From the NCBI RefSeq assembly GCF_000423185.1, contig NZ_AUHM01000010.1, positions 162,386 through 226,385 of the forward strand: a stretch of 64,000 bases of DNA, read 5' to 3'. The notes beneath the pieces were generated by a model. The model searched no databases. It was not told the origin of the DNA and worked only from the letters and a program-made list of their open reading frames with translations. The translations under genes and the position numbers were made by a program. This document shows positions 17,697 to 25,305 of the stretch, in pieces (the stretch's first letter is position 1; each line of letters starts with the position of its first letter). Source of the DNA: Inquilinus limosus DSM 16000. Its GTDB lineage: Bacteria > Pseudomonadota > Alphaproteobacteria > DSM-16000 > Inquilinaceae.

Positions 17697-18098
17697 CTAC
17701 CGCTCCTTCTCCCGCGCATCGAACGCCTCCCGCGCCGCATCCAGCGCCGGGAAGTTGCGCTCGGCCCAGCGGTCCAGGGCCGTGAGGGTCTCGCTCAGCG
17801 ATTCGCCGAGCGGGCTGAGCCGGTATTCGACGCAGGGCCGGGCGGTGTGGAAGTCGCGGCGCAGCACCAGGCCGTTGCGCTCCAGGTCGCGCAGGGTCTG
17901 GGTCAGCATCTTCTGCGAGATGCCGCCGATCCGGCACAGCAGTTCGGCGTTGCGGACCGGCCCATCCGCAAGCGCCGAGAGGATCAGCACCGACCATTTC
18001 GACGCGATCAGTTCCAGCGCGTGCCGGGCCGAGCAGGTCTCGTCGAAGACATCCGGCACGGAGGCCGGGGCCGGTTCGGGCCGGTCCGGAGGCGCCAT
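17697..18098 (-). CDS. HxlR family transcriptional regulator
   Basis: 133-aa winged helix-turn-helix regulator of the HxlR type. The family's early Cys (DETCSARHALELIASKWSVLILSAL, C22) is present, followed by the recognition region (IGGISQKMLTQTLRDLERNGLVLR) and wing (VEYRLSPLGESL). HxlR proteins often sense redox or reactive electrophiles through that cysteine and control a divergent oxidoreductase gene, which fits here. The start ATG at 18098 has GAGG just upstream. The intergenic region to the flavin reductase holds an inverted repeat that may be its operator. Confidence 0.9.
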   Translation of the reverse strand: MAPPDRPEPAPASVPDVFDETCSARHALELIASKWSVLILSALADGPVRNAELLCRIGGISQKMLTQTLRDLERNGLVLRRDFHTARPCVEYRLSPLGESLSETLTALDRWAERNFPALDAAREAFDAREKER

Positions 18099-18140
18099 GG
18101 TTACCTCGAGGTGCGTAATTGCGGGCCGCAGCCCCATTCC

Positions 18141-18160
18141 CGATACATGGAATCGTATCG
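18141..18160. promoter_or_regulatory. Inverted repeat between hxlR-type and flavin reductase genes
   Basis: CGATAC-N8-GTATCG is a perfect inverted repeat centred in the 90-bp divergent promoter region. Its position suggests the operator of the HxlR-type regulator, controlling both genes. No consensus could be checked. Confidence 0.45.
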
Positions 18161-18188
18161 CGGATTGCAAGCCCATCGAGGAAACGAG

Positions 18189-18833
18189 ATGAAGGTCCTC
18201 ATCCTCAGCTCCAGCCCCCGGCGCGAGGGAAACTCCGCCGTCCTTGCCGAGGCGGTCGCGGCCGGCCTGGCCGAGGGTGGCCATGCCGCCGAGACGGTCC
18301 ATCTGGCCGACGCGGTCGGCGGCTTCCTGCGCGATTGCCGACAGTGCCGCCGGCCCGACGGCAGCTGCGCCATCGACGACGGATATCGGCCCCTGTTCCT
18401 CGACCGGTTCCTCGCCGCCGACGGCATCGTCCTGGCGACGCCGATCTACTGGTACGGCATGTCGGCCCAGCTCAAGGCCTTCTTCGACCGGATGTTCTGC
18501 TACGTGGCCGCCTCCTACCCGGAGTCCGAAACGGTGAAGGCGCGAATGACCGGCAAGCGGATCGGTCTCGTCCTCAGCTCCGAGGAGGCCTACCCCACCG
18601 TCTCGGCGGCGATCGTCCAGCAGATCCGGGAATACAGCCGCTACACCCGGTCGCGCTTCGTCGGGGTGGTGCACGGCCACGGCAATGCCCGGGGCGAGGT
18701 GCGCCGCGACCCGCTGGACCCGCTGGCCGAGGCCCGCCGGCTGGGGCACGGCTTCTTCGACCGCTACGCCACGGATTACGAGATCGACACCGACCGCCCG
18801 GCCCGCGTCTGGCCGCTGCCGGAGGCGGTCTGA
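18189..18833 (+). CDS. NADPH-dependent FMN reductase family (flavodoxin-like) oxidoreductase
   Basis: 214-aa flavodoxin-fold protein. The phosphate-binding loop for FMN is SSSPRREGNS (residues 7-16). The second FMN contact is ATPIYWYGMSAQLKAFFDR, as in iron-sulfur/FMN or WrbA-like NAD(P)H oxidoreductases. A CRQCRRPDGSCAIDD stretch resembles the cysteine segment of the iron-sulfur flavoprotein subgroup. It probably reduces quinones, nitro compounds or disulfides to protect against electrophiles. It is transcribed away from the hxlR-type gene and is its most likely target. Length is normal. Confidence 0.88.
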   Translation: MKVLILSSSPRREGNSAVLAEAVAAGLAEGGHAAETVHLADAVGGFLRDCRQCRRPDGSCAIDDGYRPLFLDRFLAADGIVLATPIYWYGMSAQLKAFFDRMFCYVAASYPESETVKARMTGKRIGLVLSSEEAYPTVSAAIVQQIREYSRYTRSRFVGVVHGHGNARGEVRRDPLDPLAEARRLGHGFFDRYATDYEIDTDRPARVWPLPEAV

Positions 18834-18930
18834 GTCCGACGCCCGGGTTGTCCCCGGCGCCCGGATGGGACAGGATCGCGCCGCGCCGCATCGGGGCGCA
18901 GCGGTTCCATCGCGTGGAGGAAGGGTACAG

Positions 18931-20142
18931 ATGACGTCTCGCCTGTTCGGATCCGGCCGGAATGTCGGGGCGGCGCTGCTCGGGCTCCTCCCGCTCCTGG
19001 CCGCGGGCCCGGCCCTGGCCGATTTCGACTCCTGCGTCGCCGGCCTGGCCGATTCCGCGGTGAAGGCCGGGGTCGGCCGCGACGTCGCCGCCCGTGCCTT
19101 CGACGGGCTGACCCAGCCGGACGAGAAGGTGCTGCGCTTCTCGCAGGCCCAGCCGGAATTCGTGACGCCGATCTGGGACTATCTCGCCTTCCTGGTCGAC
19201 GACCAGCGCATCGCCGACGGCCGGGCGATGATGGCGAAATACGACCGCGTTCTGCGGCAGGCGGAGCAGCGCTATGGCGTCGATCGCACGGTGATCGCCG
19301 CGGTCTGGGGCGTCGAGAGCGACTACGGCAAGGAGCGCGGCGGCTACTTCCTGCCGCACGCCCTGGCCACGCTGGTCTGCGCCGGCGAGCGGCGCACCGA
19401 TTTCTGGCGCGGCGAGCTGATGGCGGCGCTGAAGCTGGTCAGCGCCGGCGACCTGCGGCTGGACGAGCTGTACGGCTCCTGGGCCGGCGCCTTCGGCCAG
19501 ACCCAGTTCATCCCCTCGACCTATCAGCGCCTGGCGGTCGATTTCGACGGCGACGGGCGGCGCGACCTGGTCAATTCCGTGGCCGACGCGCTCGGCTCCA
19601 CTGCCAACTACCTGAAGCGCTCCGGCTGGCGGCAGGGCCAGCCCTGGATGATCGAAGTCAAGGTGCCGGCCGGCTACAGCGGACCGACCGGACGCAAGGA
19701 GAAGGAGCCGCTGTCGGCCTGGGCCCGGCGGGGCGTGACCCGGGCGGACGGCGCGCCGCTGTCGGGCGACGCCCAGACCGGCCTGCTGCTGCCGGCCGGG
19801 CCGCAGGGGCCGGGCTTCCTGGTGTTCCGCAACTTCGACGCGATCTACTCGTATAACGCGGCCGAATCCTACGCGATCGCGATCTCCTATCTCGCCGACC
19901 GGCTGGCCGGCCGGCCCGCACTGCGCACGCCCTGGCCGACCGACGATCCCGGCCTGTCGCGCGCCCAGCGCTTCCGGCTGCAGCAGTTGCTGCTGGCCCA
20001 GGGCTACGACATCGGCGGCCAGGCGGACGGCAAGATCGGCCCGGCCACCCGCGCCGCCATCTCGGCCGCCGAGCAGCGCCTCGGACTGCCGCAGACCGGC
20101 CGGGCGGGCTCGAGGATCTATCGCGCCCTGGGCGGGCAGTAG
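18931..20142 (+). CDS. mltB: Lytic murein transglycosylase, MltB type
   Basis: 403-aa exported cell-wall enzyme that cuts the glycan strands of peptidoglycan to form 1,6-anhydromuropeptides. It has an N-terminal signal (VGAALLGLLPLLAAGPALA, cut before D31). The SLT_2 catalytic domain shows the glutamate E129 in AAVWGVESDYGKE and GAFGQTQFIPSTY. A C-terminal peptidoglycan-binding domain begins near RAQRFRLQQLLLAQGYDIGGQADGKIGPATRAAI. The ATG at 18931 follows GGAGGAAGG. No obvious operon partner. Confidence 0.94.
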   Translation: MTSRLFGSGRNVGAALLGLLPLLAAGPALADFDSCVAGLADSAVKAGVGRDVAARAFDGLTQPDEKVLRFSQAQPEFVTPIWDYLAFLVDDQRIADGRAMMAKYDRVLRQAEQRYGVDRTVIAAVWGVESDYGKERGGYFLPHALATLVCAGERRTDFWRGELMAALKLVSAGDLRLDELYGSWAGAFGQTQFIPSTYQRLAVDFDGDGRRDLVNSVADALGSTANYLKRSGWRQGQPWMIEVKVPAGYSGPTGRKEKEPLSAWARRGVTRADGAPLSGDAQTGLLLPAGPQGPGFLVFRNFDAIYSYNAAESYAIAISYLADRLAGRPALRTPWPTDDPGLSRAQRFRLQQLLLAQGYDIGGQADGKIGPATRAAISAAEQRLGLPQTGRAGSRIYRALGGQ

Positions 20143-20181
20143 CCGCGGCGGGGCGCCGGGGCCGGCGCGGAGCCGGCCCCC

Positions 20182-20496
20182 TCAGTGCGACCAGTAGAGG
20201 TCGAACCGGTCCCCGTCCTGTTCCGACTGGCACAGCGTCGCATGGATCGGCCGGGAGATGTGCGGATCATGGATCTGCACGTTGTAGGACACGGACCGGT
20301 CCTCCCGCCGGCAGGCCCAGGCGCCGCCGATCTCGTCCTCTCCCGACGACAGGACGAGGAGATCGGGCGCCTTCGGGCTGTCCGCGGCCCTTGGGTTCGG
20401 AACCAGCCGGATGCGGTCCTGGAACAGCAGCGTCTTGACCGGACCTTCGATGACGTCGCGGTTGCGGTACAGCGTGCCGATGCCGATCGTGGTCAT
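20182..20496 (-). CDS. DUF736-like protein
   Basis: 104-aa cytoplasmic protein. It shows the DUF736 plan: N-terminal MTTIGIGTLY, a VKTLLFQDRIRLVPNP strand, the core KAPDLLVLSSGEDEIGGAW, then HDPHISRPIHATL and a final FDLYWSH. DUF736 proteins are small single-domain proteins of unknown role, often met on plasmids and integrative elements of alphaproteobacteria. Here it stands alone on a chromosome-like segment next to a transglycosylase gene, with no conjugation genes nearby. Similarity was judged by eye. Confidence 0.7.
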   Translation of the reverse strand: MTTIGIGTLYRNRDVIEGPVKTLLFQDRIRLVPNPRAADSPKAPDLLVLSSGEDEIGGAWACRREDRSVSYNVQIHDPHISRPIHATLCQSEQDGDRFDLYWSH

Positions 20497-20590
20497 GACA
20501 GGTCCTCAGTGGCAGAACTGCGCGTCCGGCCGGTCCGGCTGCGGGCGCAAGACGCCACTCAGGAACTCCGCCTCCGCCCCAAGGTTCCAG

Positions 20591-20619
20591 TTGACAAAAG
20601 ATGTCGGATTTTTTAGTAA
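20591..20619 (+). promoter_or_regulatory. Candidate sigma-70 promoter
   Basis: TTGACA (20591-20596) is a perfect -35 box, followed after 17 bp by TAGTAA (20614-20619) in an AT-rich stretch that stands out from the surrounding GC-rich DNA. It would start transcription near 20626. No gene begins for another 200 bp, so the product would be the candidate RNA that follows or a long leader. Confidence 0.45.
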
Positions 20620-20625
20620 ATTTTG

Positions 20626-20737
20626 CATCCGCGTGACACTTCCACAGACGATGAACATGCGGAATCGGGACCGCGATCAGTTGAACACTTCAGGACCGAT
20701 TCCGGAGTCAAAGAAAGGGGTGAGGCCACCCCTTTTT
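20626..20737 (+). ncRNA. Candidate small RNA or attenuated leader
   Basis: A roughly 110-nt transcript is predicted from the TTGACA promoter to an intrinsic terminator. The terminator is a 9-bp perfect stem AAAGGGGTG/CACCCCTTT (20714-20722 with 20727-20735) with a 4-nt loop and a short T-run. The stretch has no convincing coding frame. It could be a free small RNA, or a leader whose read-through feeds the response regulator gene at 20837. The 340-bp gap 20497-20836 holds nothing else I recognise. Confidence 0.4.
20714..20737 (+). terminator. Intrinsic terminator upstream of the response regulator gene
   Basis: Perfect 9-bp stem with a 4-nt AGGC loop ending in five T residues, three of them paired in the stem. 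It precedes the response regulator start by about 100 bp, so it ends a separate short transcript or attenuates the operon. Confidence 0.65.
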
Positions 20738-20836
20738 CGGTGGCGCATTCAATGGCATTCGAGCCAAACCCTGGCCTAGCGCGCGGTGGACAGCCGGTCT
20801 AGGATTCATGCCGTTTCCATCGTGGAAGATTTGGCC

Positions 20837-21481
20837 ATGACGGCTGGTGAACAGACTTCACGGGCGCTGGTGATCGAGGACCAGGATCTGATGCGCCTGG
20901 CCCTGATCAACGAGCTGAAGGCCGCCCTGCGGAACTGCATCGTCCAGGGCGCCGCGACCTGGGAGATTGCGGCCGGCCTGTTGCGGGAGCAGACTTTCGA
21001 TCTGGTGATCATCGACCCGGGCCTGCCCGGCTTCGACCCGACCTCGCCGCAGCACCGGCTCGCCGTGGTGAAGGCGGTCATCGACGCCTCGCCCAACGCC
21101 CTGCACATCGTCGTCACCGGGTCGGACTCGGTCGAGGAGGGCGAGGCCTGCCGGATGCTTGGGGCCAACGCCTATGTCGGCAAGACCGGCCTCGACCGGG
21201 ACACGCTCGCCAGCATCATCGACAAGATCTCGGACACGCGGTTCTCGCTGTCGCTCTCCGCCGTCAAGGCCGTGACGCCGGAATTCTACTATTCCGGCCT
21301 GACGCCGCGGGAGCAGGAGATCATCGATTTCATGCGGAGCCGGCCGAAGGGGGTCAAGCGCAAGGAGATCTACGAAAAGATGGGCGACCGGTTCGGCATC
21401 GACCCGTATACGGTGGAAAAATACTACAAGCAGGCGCGCGCCAAGCTGCTGAAGAACGGCCTTTTCCCGAAAGGCGCCTGA
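20837..21481 (+). CDS. Response regulator with LuxR-like output domain
   Basis: 214-aa two-component regulator. The receiver domain has acidic E14/D15, phospho-acceptor D60 in DLVIIDPGLPG, a Thr in IVVTGSD and Lys in YVGKTG. The output half reads LTPREQEIIDFMRSRPKGVKRKEIYEKMG then IDPYTVEKYYKQARAKLLKNG, a LuxR-like helix-turn-helix. The frame opens at 20786, but the ATG at 20837 begins the conserved receiver. Two genes downstream encode a periplasmic molybdopterin-fold protein and a histidine kinase, so the three probably form one signalling unit. Confidence 0.88.
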   Translation: MTAGEQTSRALVIEDQDLMRLALINELKAALRNCIVQGAATWEIAAGLLREQTFDLVIIDPGLPGFDPTSPQHRLAVVKAVIDASPNALHIVVTGSDSVEEGEACRMLGANAYVGKTGLDRDTLASIIDKISDTRFSLSLSAVKAVTPEFYYSGLTPREQEIIDFMRSRPKGVKRKEIYEKMGDRFGIDPYTVEKYYKQARAKLLKNGLFPKGA

Positions 21482-21569
21482 GGATGACCGTCCCGCCCGA
21501 CCGCCCTTCCCTCCCTGCCCGGCCATCGGCAGCCCAGGCCGCCCGGCCGTCCCGGCATCGGCCGGACTG

Positions 21570-22127
21570 ATGCTCCGCCCCCTCCGCATGGCGATGACCG
21601 CCGCCGCCATGCTGGCCAGCATCTGCGGCGCGGCCGCGGCCCCGGTCGGCTACGAGGACCCGCACATCCTCCGGATCGAGAGCTCGCCGGGCCATGCGAT
21701 CGCGACCTACACGCCGGAGCAGATCAAGGCCGATTTCCCGCAGCGGGAGATCGAGACCGACACGCCGTGGAGCGAAGGCGGCGAGAAGATCCGCTACCGC
21801 GGCCCGGACCTGAAGGAGGTCCTGGCGCGAAGCGGTCTGGACGACGCCGCCTCGATCGACGTCTTCGCCTATGACGATTTCATCACCACCCTCCGGATGG
21901 ACGAGATCAGGGACTACCAGCCGATCCTCGCCATCGAGCAGGCCTGCTCGCCTGCGGACCACAAGAGCGGCCGGTGCACGGACGGTCAGGAGTTCAGGCC
22001 GCTCGAGCTGGCGGATTCCGGGCCCTATTCGATCATCTGGCCGCTCGACCAGCTGCCCAAATCCTATGCGGCCGGGCGCAACGCGATCTGGGTCTGGTTC
22101 GTGGTGGCGCTCCGGCCCGGCCGATGA
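21570..22127 (+). CDS. Periplasmic oxidoreductase molybdopterin-fold protein
   Basis: 185-aa exported protein with a signal (MTAAAMLASICGAAAA). The SUOX/YedY-like (PF00174) pattern is visible: YTPEQIKADFPQREIETDTPW, then YRGPDLKEVLARSGL, SIDVFAYDDFITTLRMDEI and a final GRNAIWVWFVVAL. The catalytic cysteine that binds molybdopterin in enzymes of this fold is not seen at the usual place; the only mature cysteines are in EQACSPADHKSGRC. It may therefore bind a ligand rather than catalyse. Its stop overlaps the kinase start by 4 bp (ATGA), so the pair is translationally coupled. I infer it is the sensory partner of the kinase. Confidence 0.75.
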   Translation: MLRPLRMAMTAAAMLASICGAAAAPVGYEDPHILRIESSPGHAIATYTPEQIKADFPQREIETDTPWSEGGEKIRYRGPDLKEVLARSGLDDAASIDVFAYDDFITTLRMDEIRDYQPILAIEQACSPADHKSGRCTDGQEFRPLELADSGPYSIIWPLDQLPKSYAAGRNAIWVWFVVALRPGR

Positions 22128-23404
22128 AGCGCTGGCGACGCTGGCTGGACCTCGTGCCCTATCTCGGGCTGGTCGTCGCCATCCTGCTCGGCTCCTGGTC
22201 GTTCATGCGGTCCGAGCACTACCGCGAGGAGACCGACATCCTCCTCATGCAGTCCTACGAGGTGCAGTGGCGGGGCTCGCAGATCCGCGAGAGGCTGGCC
22301 AACATCGTCGGGCTGCTGCGGCTGTCGATGGCCACGGGCGAGCGCGAGCCGCAGCTGGCGCAGGAGGTCGGCCTGCTGCAGTTCAACATGGTGGCGCTGC
22401 GCAACCTGCAATACATCGACCATTTCCTCGACCCGCAGGACTTCGCCCGGCTCGACCGCAGCATCCAGACGATCCGGACCCGGATCCTGCCGAATCTCGG
22501 TTCCCCGGCGAACGACCAGGAGACGCTGTCGCTGCTGACCGGCATCCAGCAGGACATGTTCCAGGTCTCGGGCACCACGGGCTCCCACAGCCGCACGCTG
22601 AACGAGACCGCGCTGATCGCCGAGAATGCGCTGCGCAACATCGCGATCTTCGTGCTGGCGCTCGCGGCCGTCATCGTGGTCGGCGTGATCATCCACCAGC
22701 AGTCGCTGATGGTCCGGCGGAAGGATCAGCAGATCCGATCCTTCGCGTCGCTGTTCGCGCATATGACGCGATCGCGGGTCGCGGCGCTGTCGCTGTTCAT
22801 CAGCAGCCTGCGCGACGGGGAAGCACCCGATCCGGAGATGGTCGCCGCGGCCACGCGGGCGGCGAAGGAACTCGACACCATCAATGACGGGCTGCTGAAG
22901 ATCGCCTATTCGGCGAAGCCGTCGCGGAACGTGGCGCTGCAGAGCATCCTGGACGCGCTGTCGCAGGACCATGACGGTCGGATCCGGTTCGACGTCCCGG
23001 AGGAGGCCCGGGCGGCGCTGGTGGCGTCGCCGCAGTTCCACCTGATCCTGGACGAGCTGATCCGCAATGCCGAGCAGGCGGTCGCCGCCGCCGGGAAGCC
23101 GGACCCGCAGGTCGTCCTCCGCGCCCGGCTGACGCGGCGCTTCCCGTTCGGGCGTCGGCTGGTGCTCGAGGTCATCGACAACGGCGTCGGCATGGCGCCC
23201 GCCGTGCGCGCCAAGGCGGCGGAGCCGTTCTTCTCGATGCGGGCCGGCAGCCATGTCGGGCTCGGGCTGACCGGCTGCGCCGAGATGGTGAAGGCGCTGG
23301 GCGGCCGCTTCCGGATCGACTCCGCGGAAGGCCGCGGGACCTCGGTGCGGATCCTCTACCCGCTCCGCCGGAAGGCAACGGGGACCGGGCGGGCGTCAGC
23401 CTGA
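22124..23404 (+). CDS. Membrane sensor histidine kinase
   Basis: 426-aa kinase. A first helix (LVPYLGLVVAILLGSWSF, residues 10-27) and a second (IAIFVLALAAVIVVGVII, 173-190) bracket a periplasmic domain of about 145 residues rich in helices. The likely phospho-acceptor is H213 in FAHMTRSRVAALSLF, a divergent H-box. The ATP-binding half is clear: N-box N315 in DELIRNAEQA, G1 box IDNGVGM, F-box EPFF, G2 GSHVGLGLTG. It would autophosphorylate and signal to the response regulator encoded two genes upstream. Its 3' end overlaps the convergent acetyltransferase gene by 9 bp. Confidence 0.9.
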   Translation: MKRWRRWLDLVPYLGLVVAILLGSWSFMRSEHYREETDILLMQSYEVQWRGSQIRERLANIVGLLRLSMATGEREPQLAQEVGLLQFNMVALRNLQYIDHFLDPQDFARLDRSIQTIRTRILPNLGSPANDQETLSLLTGIQQDMFQVSGTTGSHSRTLNETALIAENALRNIAIFVLALAAVIVVGVIIHQQSLMVRRKDQQIRSFASLFAHMTRSRVAALSLFISSLRDGEAPDPEMVAAATRAAKELDTINDGLLKIAYSAKPSRNVALQSILDALSQDHDGRIRFDVPEEARAALVASPQFHLILDELIRNAEQAVAAAGKPDPQVVLRARLTRRFPFGRRLVLEVIDNGVGMAPAVRAKAAEPFFSMRAGSHVGLGLTGCAEMVKALGGRFRIDSAEGRGTSVRILYPLRRKATGTGRASA

Positions 23405-23959
23405 GACCCGCCGGGCCCATTCCTCCTGCAGCATGGCGAAGATCAGCTCGTCGCCCCAGACGCCGTTGAAGCGGTCGTTCTGGATCAGATGCGCCTCCTG
23501 CCGCATGCCGAGCCGCCGCAGCACGTTGATCGACCCGGCGTTCAGCGCGTCGCAGCGGGCGAAGATGCGGTGGAAGCCGAACCGGCCGAAGCCGAGGGCG
23601 AGCATCGCCCGCGCCGCCTCGGTGGCGTAGCCGCGCCCGCCGGCCTCCGGCGCGAAGATGTAGCCGATCTCCGCCTGCCGGGCCTCGCGGCTGACCCATT
23701 TCAGCAGCACCTCGCCGAGCAGGGCGCCGCCGTCGCGGGCCTCGACCGCCAGAACCAGCTCGTCGCCCTCGCCTTCGAACTTCAGCGTGCCGATCCGCTC
23801 CAGCGCCGCCCGCGACTGCTCCGGGGTGCGGGGATTCCGGTACAGGTACCGGGCGACCTCCGGCAGGCGGTGATAGCCGTGGAAGGCCTCGAAATCCTCC
23901 GGCGTGAAGCGGCGGAGAAGCAGCCTCTCGGTCTCGACCGGCACGATCGGGTCCGGCAT
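23396..23959 (-). CDS. GNAT family N-acetyltransferase (RimJ/RimL-like)
   Basis: 187-aa acetyltransferase of the RimJ/RimL type. The N-terminal VETERLLLRRFTPEDFEAFHGY and the acetyl-CoA loop around EIGYIFAPEAGGRGYATEAARAML are typical. The end reads NVLRRLGMRQEAHLIQNDRFNG as in ribosomal-protein acetyltransferase relatives. Target unknown: a protein N-terminus or an antibiotic-like amine. The frame opens at 24037, but ATG 23957-23959 begins the conserved region. Convergent with the kinase gene. Confidence 0.9.
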   Translation of the reverse strand: MPDPIVPVETERLLLRRFTPEDFEAFHGYHRLPEVARYLYRNPRTPEQSRAALERIGTLKFEGEGDELVLAVEARDGGALLGEVLLKWVSREARQAEIGYIFAPEAGGRGYATEAARAMLALGFGRFGFHRIFARCDALNAGSINVLRRLGMRQEAHLIQNDRFNGVWGDELIFAMLQEEWARRVSG

Positions 23960-24038
23960 CGCGGCGTCCCTGGATGATTCGGCGGGAATGATCCGTCCTA
24001 CAACCGGAACGGCCGGACACCCAATAATTTCGAGCAAG

Positions 24039-25133
24039 TCACGCGGTCAGCGCCCGGCAGTCGGCGGCGGACCAGCCGACGGTCACCGCCTCGCCCTGCG
24101 CCACGGCCGGGCGGCCGTCGGCGTTCGGCAGCTTGAGCACGAAGTCGTCGCGGCCGAGCAGCGACAGCCGGGCCCGGGTGTGGTCGCCGTGGAAGATCAG
24201 CTCCTCGATCCGGGCCGGGAAGCGGTTCGGCCCGGCTTCGTCGCCCGGCGACAGGCGCACCCGCTCCGGCCGGATCGACAGGGTGGCGCGGACGCCCTGC
24301 CCGGCCCGGCCGACCGGCGTCGCCAGCACGGTGCCGCCGCCGTCGACCGTGACCGTGCACCGCCCTTCCGCCAGCGCTTCGACCGTGCCCGCCAGGCGGT
24401 TGTTCTCGCCGATGAACTGGGCGACGAAGGCGGTCTCCGGCCGGTCGTACAGGTCGTCCGGCGCGGCCAGCTGGTCGATGGCGCCTTCGTGGAACACGGC
24501 GATGCGGTCGGACATGGTCAGCGCCTCGCCCTGGTCGTGGGTGACATAGACCACGGTGACGCCGAGCGAGCGGTGCAGATGCTTGATCTCGAGCTGCATG
24601 TGCTCGCGCAACTGCTTGTCGAGCGCGCCGAGTGGCTCGTCCATCAGCACCAGGCGTGGTTCGAACACCAGCGCCCGGGCCAGCGCCACGCGCTGCTGCT
24701 GACCTCCGGAGAGCTGCGCCGGCCGGCGGCCGCCGAAGCCGCCCAGCTTGACCATGTCGAGCGCGCGCTCGACCCGCCCCTCGGCCTCCGCCCCCCTGAT
24801 CCCGCGCACGGTCAAGGGAAAGGCCACGTTCTCGCGCACGGTCATGTGCGGGAACAGGGCGTAGTTCTGGAACACCATGCCGATGTCGCGGCGCCAGGGC
24901 GGCAGCGCATCTATCGCCTTGCCTTCCAGCAGGATGCGGCCACGGGTTGGCGTCTCGAAGCCGGCCAGCATCATCAGCGTCGTGGTCTTGCCCGAGCCGG
25001 AAGGGCCGAGCAGGGTCAGGAACTCGCCCCTGCGGATGGCGAGGTCGAGCCCCCGCACCACCAACGTCTCGCCGTCATAGGTCTTGGCCACGTCGACGAA
25101 TTCGACGAAGGCCTCCGCTTCCCTGTCCGTCAT
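24039..25133 (-). CDS. ABC transporter ATP-binding protein, PotA-like (orphan)
   Basis: 364-aa importer ATPase of the PotA/UgpC/FbpC class. Walker A is GPSGSGKT (43-50), Q-loop FQNYALFPHMT, signature [15 protein letters not shown], Walker B LVLMDEPLGALD and switch His in YVTHDQGEA. A C-terminal TOBE domain follows (NRLAGTVEALAEGRCTVTVDG onward). No permease or binding protein is adjacent. It is therefore an orphan here that may energise a polyamine, iron or sugar importer encoded elsewhere. Start ATG at 25133. Confidence 0.9.
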   Translation of the reverse strand: MTDREAEAFVEFVDVAKTYDGETLVVRGLDLAIRRGEFLTLLGPSGSGKTTTLMMLAGFETPTRGRILLEGKAIDALPPWRRDIGMVFQNYALFPHMTVRENVAFPLTVRGIRGAEAEGRVERALDMVKLGGFGGRRPAQLSGGQQQRVALARALVFEPRLVLMDEPLGALDKQLREHMQLEIKHLHRSLGVTVVYVTHDQGEALTMSDRIAVFHEGAIDQLAAPDDLYDRPETAFVAQFIGENNRLAGTVEALAEGRCTVTVDGGGTVLATPVGRAGQGVRATLSIRPERVRLSPGDEAGPNRFPARIEELIFHGDHTRARLSLLGRDDFVLKLPNADGRPAVAQGEAVTVGWSAADCRALTA

Positions 25134-25187
25134 GCCGTCCCTGTTCTTCGTTCGGTTTTGACCGGCTCGATGACAGCTCTCCAGCTC

Positions 25188-25263
25188 TCATTGCCGGGCT
25201 TGACCCGGCAATCCAGAAGGTGTTGACGCTCTCTGGATGCCCGGGTCAAGCCCGGGCATGACA
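25188..25263. repeat. REP-like intergenic palindromic element, copy B
   Basis: Same two-hairpin plan and almost the same sequence as copy A (TCATTGCCGGGCTTGACC... to GGGCATGACA). It lies between the trans-sulfuration gene and the orphan ATPase gene. Confidence 0.85.
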
Positions 25264-25305
25264 GAAGGAAGAAACGTTCGGGTCAAGCTTCGGCTTGCCG
25301 CAGCC

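Noticed and set aside
24039..25133. Orphan PotA-like ATPase as the missing ATPase of the sugar operon at 1-4.5 kb
   Set aside because: It is 20 kb away with its closest motifs to polyamine/iron types; no sequence evidence links it to the sugar system.
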